Source: Dipteris shenzhenensis (taxonomy: Eukaryota; Polypodiophyta; Polypodiopsida; Gleicheniales). From it: a stretch of DNA of 64,000 bases. Below, piece after piece: positions 58,291 to 64,000 of the stretch; within the stretch, counting starts at the first letter, position 1, and every line of letters begins with the position of its first letter. The stretch lies in NCBI GenBank assembly GCA_047967505.1, contig CM106539.1; one strand, written 5' to 3'. The notes under the pieces were generated by a model, which was not told the DNA's origin, did no database searches, and saw nothing but the letters and a program-made list of their open reading frames with translations. A program made the position numbers and the translations under genes.

Positions 58291-58547
58291 AAACAACAAG
58301 TCGCCTCTTTCAAAGGGCCATATCTCTTCAAGGACATTATGTGTGTTTGTTTGAAGAAATGGTTGACATTGGCTTCTTAAAAACTGAGCAACCAATCTAC
58401 GGTGGTCGTGGATTACAAGGAAAAAATCGATAAGAAGCTCGCTCGATCTATCACTGTCGCCATCTTTACCATACTCATTGGGTAAAGACAATTGCATCAC
58501 AACATCATCTGAAGACCCAACCATAACCCGAGGATGGGTAATCAAAT

Positions 58548-58561
58548 TGGTCCAGGGGAGT
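58548..58561 (+). other. Gypsy element 1 polypurine tract
   Basis: GGTCCAGGGGAGTT lies directly before TGTTAACCC of LTR 2. This marks LTR 2 as the 3' LTR of element 1. Confidence 0.7.
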
Positions 58562-59650
58562 TGTTAACCCTTTGGCAACAAGGGCTAGAGGTGCAGTCTA
58601 TAACAACAACTATGAGAGCATTGTGTGTGTAGAGTAGTGGGCGAAGCTCCGCTTGTAATATCTTGAGCCTGAAAGATAGTATGATAAATCTTAAAGGATG
58701 AGGATACCCAAAATCCTCTCTGGAAAAGATCCAATCATACATTTGCAAAATCAGGATCTAGAGAGAGAAATACTAAATCTAGAGAGAGAAAACTAAAAGC
58801 CTACATTTTCGGAGGTCCCTCCACTTTGTGTAGAGACCCAAAAGGTCCCCCCAAAAGTGGAGAGACCAACATGTATAAATATCTCTCAATCGAATATAGC
58901 TCCCACTCTTTGGGATTCAGTGTTCAAGCTCACTATTGTGTTCATGCGATTGATTTCCATTGCGTCCATGCTCTCTTACACTATAGTGTTCTAGCATGCC
59001 CTTACCCTTGCACTCTCTACCCTTGAACTCCCTCCTCCTCCTCCTTCCTCCCTCTTCCTTCCTCCTCCTCCTCCTCCTCCTCCCTTCTCCTCCTTCCTCC
59101 CTCCCTTGAACTCCTCCCTCCTCCTCCTCCCTTCTCCTCCATCTCCTCCTCCTCCCTCCCTTCTCCTCCATCTCCTCTTCCTTCCTCCCTTCTCCTCCAC
59201 CTCCTCCTCCTCCTCCCTCCTCCTCCTCCCTTCTCCTCCTCCTCCCTCCTCCCTCCTCCTCCTCATCCTCCCTCCCTTCTCCTCAACCCTTACCCCTTGA
59301 ATCTGTGAAGGAGACTAGCTCTCCACTCCCCAACCTTGGACTCCTCCTAAACCCTGCAACCTCCTTAGTTAACTATCTCAACCCTGTCCCCACTTCCAAC
59401 CCTGAAATCCCCTTCTAAACCCTTGAACTCCCATGGAGGAGAGAGCCTCCATCAATTGTTATAATCAAGCCCTCTTTCTCATTCACGTACGCATGAGATT
59501 TGCTTTCCATGCTTTAGCCTACACCTCTCAATGGAACACGGCCCAAGGACCTATGCTACACTTGTGAACACCTATGCTACAATGAGCAACGACATGACTG
59601 TAGGTGACTAATACCCTCAGAACCTGCAATTGGGTAACACAGAGACAACA
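58562..59650 (+). repeat. Gypsy LTR 2 (shared)
   Basis: It is 1089 bp, TGTTAACCC to GACAACA. It has TATAAATA near 58874, and a TCC/CTC tract at 59030-59285 shorter than in LTR 1. It serves as 3' LTR of element 1 and 5' LTR of element 2. Confidence 0.88.
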
Positions 59651-59652
59651 TT

Positions 59653-59712
59653 TGGTGCCGCTATTGGGGACCGAACTTGGGTCTCGGGTCACTCGCATGA
59701 CATGCGGCAAGA
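59653..59712 (+). other. Primer binding site extended into tRNA-Asp-like sequence
   Basis: TGGTGCCGCTATTGGGGACC resembles the 18-nt complement of tRNA-Asp. The next 40 bases also resemble the complement of the T arm, variable loop and anticodon arm of tRNA-Asp(GTC): GGGTCACTCGCATGACATGC corresponds to that arm with its GTC anticodon. About six extra bases lie between the two parts. The tRNA comparison is from memory. Confidence 0.45.
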
Positions 59713-61230
59713 CCCTCCTCCGTCTCCATCAACCACCACCCTACTCCTATCCTCATCTCGATAAGTTATTTTGAGCCCTTCTCGCAGCAGCGGTAACCTA
59801 GCCTTGTTACATCAACAAAGACTTGGGAGAGCATTGCAAGTGACCATCTCCTCCTCCCTTTGAATTTTCGTCAAAGTTTTCTGTCCATTAGATTTCCATC
59901 ACCACAACCCCATCCACCACCATCCCTCCACCCCCCTCTCCACCTCCTCTGTGCCCCTCCTTGCACCCTCCCCCCTTTTGGATGCGTCAATTTTACGGAA
60001 AAAAACCTATGAGCAGGTTTATCTGAGCGTGTTTTTCAAGAGATTTAAAAAATTGTATTTCTTTAGGAAACATGGTTTTTACACTTATATTTTTACTAGA
60101 ACTAGATCCCTTTGTCATCATAAAAATATACAGACTAGTCACTCATTCACTTTTACATAACATATATTTTATTTTTCATAGACATCCCTTTGTACCCCTG
60201 TTATTACCTTTAAAAAGTGTTAAAAACTAATTCATTTAAGAAACATCCCTCATAATCACTCTTAATGTAATAATATTATACAAATATAATTACATATTAA
60301 ACACATTTATATCAAGATGACAAGATCTTTTTAGTGTTTTAATAGCATAAATAATAAGATACTTATGGATATGTTCTTAAAGAAGTTTAAATTACTATAA
60401 ATAAGTATTAACTTGGGATTATATATCACTCATAAAATACATGTAATATTTAATTACTATATATGCAAGATTTTCCAATATATAACCCCGTATATGTCCT
60501 CAAATGAGGTTTTTCGATCAATTTGAGTGGTTAAATGACTATATTTGGAGATTGGATGTGAAAGTTACGTCACTATTAAAAGTGTTGTCCAAAGTAGTTT
60601 CACCAGCGAAACTACCATGGAAGACCTACTTCAAAGGGGTTTCGCTGGAAAAACTACCCTTGATGGCTTGCTTCAATGAGGTTTCTTTGCAGAAACTCAT
60701 TCATGAAGATAGGTTGAGAGAGGATTTTCAATGTCACCCCTATTAAGTAAAAGTTGTAAGAAGGATCATAAGGGAATTTTCATAGAGAAGTGTACTCTAC
60801 ATGTGTTTTAGTTGATCCATTTTTGCCATATTTTTAAATAGTTGGAAGCTTTTTTTCCCCTTCGCTCAGATGCTCGGAAGATTTTGCTCAAAAAATGGTC
60901 GTCCCCCCCCCTTTCAATCCCCTCCACCTCCCCTCTCACCACCCTCCTCCCTTACCTCTCACCCCAACACCCCCCTCCCCCCCTCCTCCACCCTCCCAAC
61001 AGCTGCTGCTCCCCCCCCCCCCCCCCCCTTTCAAAAAAAAAACAAAAACAAAAACAAAAGGACCTAACCTAATCACTAACCTAGGTTAGGTTGGGAGGGT
61101 TAGTTAGGTTTTGGTTAGGCTAGACTAACTATACTATAGTTACTAGACAAACTATAGTTAGTTTACCTAACTACAACTAGTTAGGCCCATAGTTAAGTTA
61201 GTTAATAATAACTAACAATTCAACACCATT
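59713..61230 (+). other. Gypsy element 2 leader
   Basis: It has pyrimidine-rich text at 59880-59975, an AT-rich stretch at 60000-60500, a 42-bp triplicated unit (60597-60722), a C/T tract at 60900-61030 and the ACTAACC/GGTTAG-rich patch (61056-61225). It joins directly to sequence just upstream of reverse transcriptase. Confidence 0.6.
60597..60722 (+). repeat. 42-bp degenerate tandem repeat
   Basis: Three diverged units of 42 bases each begin gtttc. In one open frame they give 14-residue units starting VSPAKLP, VSLEKLP and VSLQKL. The first unit also contains a perfect hairpin, gtagtttc / gaaactac. Confidence 0.55.
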
Positions 61231-62290
61231 AGAGGCTGATTTTTGAGAAGTGCCAGAGTACTTCAAGAACTACACAAATGGTACTATCCCCATAGCAATG
61301 CCAAGACTAGTAAGAGAACTTAATGTGCAAGAAGCCGATAATATTGGAGAGACTCCTATCTATGAGCGATCGACCAAAACTCACACAATAAACCTCGCCC
61401 TTGAAGGTGAGGAAGAAAATTGGTATTCATTGGAAAACAGCTTACACACGAAGATGAAACAAATCTCAAAGCACTTGTAATGGAATACCAAGATTGCCTA
61501 GCATTGTCATACAAGAAAATGAAGGGAATTTTGCCGGAAGTGTTAGTACACACGATACCTATTAGGAAAGGTCTATGATGAATTGCAAAAAACCCTTAGG
61601 TGACGGATTCATCTATGAGATAGAGAACACTGATCGGGTTTCACCCATCATCATCGTGCCTAAATGCAACAAGAAGCTAAGAATATGTGTTAACTTAAAG
61701 AATGTGAATGCCGCCACAATCAAGAATCACTATCCCCTACCCTTAACAGAAATAGTATTGGAAAAGGTGGCTAGATTAGAGATATGCAGCTTCTTGGATA
61801 GCTTTAGTGGCTATAGCCAAGTGCAAATTGCTCCTACTGATCAATAAAAAATAACATTTGCTATAGAATGGGGTATATTTGCTTATAGAGTCATGCCATT
61901 CGACCTTTGTAATGCCCCGGCCACATTCTAGAGAGTCATGTTCATAGCTTTCAAGTCATTTCTAATAAGATTCTACAAGTGTTCTTGGATGATTTGTGCA
62001 TCCACTCAAACAAAAAAGACCACTTCAAATGTCTTAAAGTAGTTCTAATCAAATGTAGGGAGTATGGCATCTTTTTAAATCCAACAAAGTGCCAATTCAT
62101 GGTCACCCATAGAGTTGTTTTGGGACACATCATTTCTCAACATGGGATTGCAATTGACATGGACAAAATCAACATCATCATGGAATTGCCTCCTCCTACA
62201 AATTCAAAAGGTGTACAGGTCTTTATGGGACATCCCGGCTATTATAGAAGATTTATCTTGCGGTATGCCATGATAGCCATACCACTTTAA
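61231..62290 (+). pseudogene. Gypsy element 2 reverse transcriptase
   Basis: It starts with the linker PEYFKNYTNGTIPIAMPR. It has VSPIIIVPKCNKKLRICVNL, HYPLPLTEIVLEKVA, CSFLDSFSGYSQVQIAPTDQ, then after a stop YRVMPFDLCNAP and VFLDDLCIHS. MPFDLCNAP replaces the near-invariant Gly of MPFGLCNAP. Stops occur near 61846 and 61930 and frames shift. It is closely similar to element 1. Confidence 0.88.
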
Positions 62291-62830
62291 AGATTATTAG
62301 TGGAATTCTTATGGACAGAAGAGTGCGACCAAGCCTTTGAGCTTTTAAAGTAGTGCCTAATCACATCACCCATCCTTATATCTCCCAATTGGGATATTGA
62401 TTTTCATGTTCATAATGATGGCTCCACGTATCCAATTGGGAGTGTTCTTTGCTAACCTGGTGAACATAAGAAAGACTACCCATTCTACTTTGCCAGTCGA
62501 CAACTCAATGATGCGGAGATCAACTATACCACCATAGAAAGAGAAGACCTAGCAATGGTGTATAGTGTTAAGAAATTTTGGCACTATCTATTGGCAAATG
62601 ATTGTGTCTTCTACACTGATCATCAAGCATTGCTTTATCTTATGAACCGTCCATGTATAGTAGGAAGAATAATCAGATGGCTCCTATTGCTTCAAGAATT
62701 CAACTTCAAAATAGTGGTCCGCAAAGGTGCCCAACACTACATTGCCGATCACATGTCTCATGTCAAGTTGGGAGAAGAAGCCACTGGAGTAGAAGATCAC
62801 TTGCCAAATGCCACACTATTTTAGTAGATA
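62291..62830 (+). pseudogene. Gypsy element 2 RNase H
   Basis: It reads NWDIDFHVHNDGSTYPIGSV, with Asp-to-Asn change at the first catalytic position compared with element 1 (HTDGS), then a stop at about 62454. MVYSVKKFWHYLLANDCVF, DHQALLYLMNRP and HYIADHMSHVKLG follow. Confidence 0.85.
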
Positions 62831-64000
62831 ATGTTATTCCAGATTGGTGTGCAGATATCATTGGGTACTTAATGGCAAGAAGACCACCCCCTGAAATGAA
62901 AGTAGTGGATGCGAAAAAACTAATTTTAAAAGCTACACCCTATCAACCAAGACAACTATACAAGATGGGCAAGGACTAGGTTTTAAGAAGATGTGTAATG
63001 CCTCATGAGATCATGCCAATCCTTAGTGAAGTCCATGAAGGCATTGCATGAGGACACTTCCAAGGGGAAGCGACAGCAAGAAAAGTCCTCCTTGCAAGCT
63101 ACTAGTGGCCAACACTTTGGGCAGATGCCTATGAATATGTCAAAAGCTGTGATGTATGCCAACGGACTACTAACCACAACACAAGGACTTCAACCCCCTA
63201 ATAACCTTCATTGCACAAAAACCATTTGAAAAATGGGGGATTGATTTTGTGGGCCCCATCCATCGAGCAACAAAGGGAACACAGGCATGCTACATCATTG
63301 TGGCCACTAGTTACTTTACCAAATGGGTCGAAGCTAAAGTAGTCAGAAAGGCAGATGCTAGAAGCACAACAAGGTTCTTATACAAGAATATGATCACCCG
63401 ATTCGGATGCCCATTGAAATTGTGTCGGATAGAGGCACGCATTTTGTCAATGAGGCTAACCAAGAACTCTTATCTGGCTTTATGGTAATCCATAGAAAAA
63501 GCACACCCTACTACCCCCAAGGGAATGGACAAGCCGAATCCACCAACAAAATATTGTGCATTATCCTCACCAAGGTAGTAGAACCACGGCATTCTAATTG
63601 GGCAAAGAAACTAAATGCAGCTTTATGGGCATACCAAACCACACTCAAGGTCAGTACAGGGAATACACCTTTTTAATTGGTGTATGGCTTTAAAGCTCTG
63701 GTCCCACTAGAATTTTTTATACCAAGCCTATGCATAGCAATACAGGAATACATGGGAGATCGTGCATCCTTGAAAGAAAGATTCTATCAATTGGAGAAGC
63801 ATACAGAGACCAGATTAGTTGCCTATCATGCCATGACAATAGAAAAACGCAAAAGAAAGGCATGGTTTGATAGAAACCTTAAAGCCAAAGACATCAAGGA
63901 AGGTGACCTGGTCTTGCTATACAATGCCGAAGTCCACAAAGGAAAACTCAAGTATTTAGGTCAATGAACCTATCAAGTAAGAAAAATGAATCCCATCGGA
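62831..64000 (+). pseudogene. Gypsy element 2 integrase, cut by window end
   Basis: It has the H2C2 region with stops near 63048 and 63102, WGIDFVGPIH, then one copy of the VRKADARSTTRFLYKN segment that is doubled in element 1. IVSDRGTHFVNEANQELL and YYPQGNGQAESTNKIL keep the second D and the E. LWAYQTTLKVSTGN is followed by a stop near 63674. The C-terminal tail begins at the window edge. Confidence 0.88.

Larger units (their letters stand above)
45794..64000 (+). mobile_element. Tandem Ty3/gypsy array (LTR-int-LTR-int)
   Basis: Two internal regions of the same gypsy family lie head to tail, sharing the LTR at 58562-59650. A polypurine tract precedes that LTR (end of element 1) and a priming site follows it (start of element 2). 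Pol order is protease, reverse transcriptase, RNase H, integrase, so it is gypsy. The integrase tail has no chromodomain and ends with an NGS-x-LKHYY motif, and the priming site is Asp-like, both as in Tat/Athila-type elements. Both copies are broken by stops. The array runs off the right edge. Unequal recombination between LTRs is the simplest origin. Confidence 0.88.

Noticed and set aside
1-64000. CRISPR array, bacterial operon or phage
   Set aside because: No regular spaced repeats with unique spacers, no bacterial gene structure, and clear plant introns and retroelements.

Overview
The window is nuclear DNA of a land plant. The evidence is a spliced gene with GT-AG introns, plant-type Ty1/copia and Ty3/gypsy elements primed by initiator-Met and Asp tRNAs, L1-type LINE remnants, and long CT, CAT and CA microsatellites. 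The gene occupies 39 kb because four of its ten introns are very large and full of retrotransposons. Such introns are typical of ferns and gymnosperms, but I cannot name the species from sequence alone.

The only host gene I can support runs on the + strand from 4772 to 44072 in 11 exons. The joined exons read as about 578 residues with an N-terminal ubiquitin-like fold, a WLM (Wss1-like) zinc metalloprotease with an HExxHx5H site split over exons 5 and 6, and a C-terminal PUB domain. This is the architecture of the Wss1/SPRTN-like proteases linked to DNA-protein crosslink repair and to Cdc48/p97. Introns 1, 2, 6 and 10 are about 10.2, 12.5, 9.6 and 4.4 kb; the other six are 81 to about 280 bp.

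Region by region: 1-950 is a minus-strand LINE reverse transcriptase remnant. 951-4771 is upstream DNA with an inverted repeat and a duplicated CAT-rich block. Intron 1 (5009-15249) holds a decayed copia element (6936-14266, target duplication ATTTG), which itself contains a solo-LTR-like insert (8162-10002, target duplication AATCC). Intron 2 (15457-27955) holds a young copia element (16184-21993, target duplication CTATC, 721-bp LTRs differing at four positions, an open pol frame of 1172 codons), then gypsy gag-protease debris and two tandem LINE fragments. Intron 6 (28578-38142) holds CA-rich repeats, LINE 3' ends, a perfect 303-bp direct repeat, duplicated copia-type LTRs and a plus-strand LINE fragment. 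Intron 10 (39512-43932) holds an LTR-like segment with an internal duplication.

From 45794 to the window end is a plus-strand Ty3/gypsy tandem array: LTR - internal 1 - LTR - internal 2. Its integrase tail and Asp-type priming site resemble non-chromodomain (Tat/Athila-like) elements. Internal 1 has gag, protease, reverse transcriptase, RNase H and integrase, all broken by stops and frameshifts, followed by an extra coiled-coil coding region before the shared LTR. Internal 2 lacks gag and protease. The long leader carries about 1 kb of almost pure pyrimidine sequence.

I see no bacterial genes, CRISPR array, rRNA or intact tRNA gene. The most notable items are the transposon-inflated protease gene, the nested dated insertions in it, the nearly intact young copia, the tandem gypsy array with its coiled-coil ORF, and a priming-site region that resembles the 3' half of tRNA-Asp.
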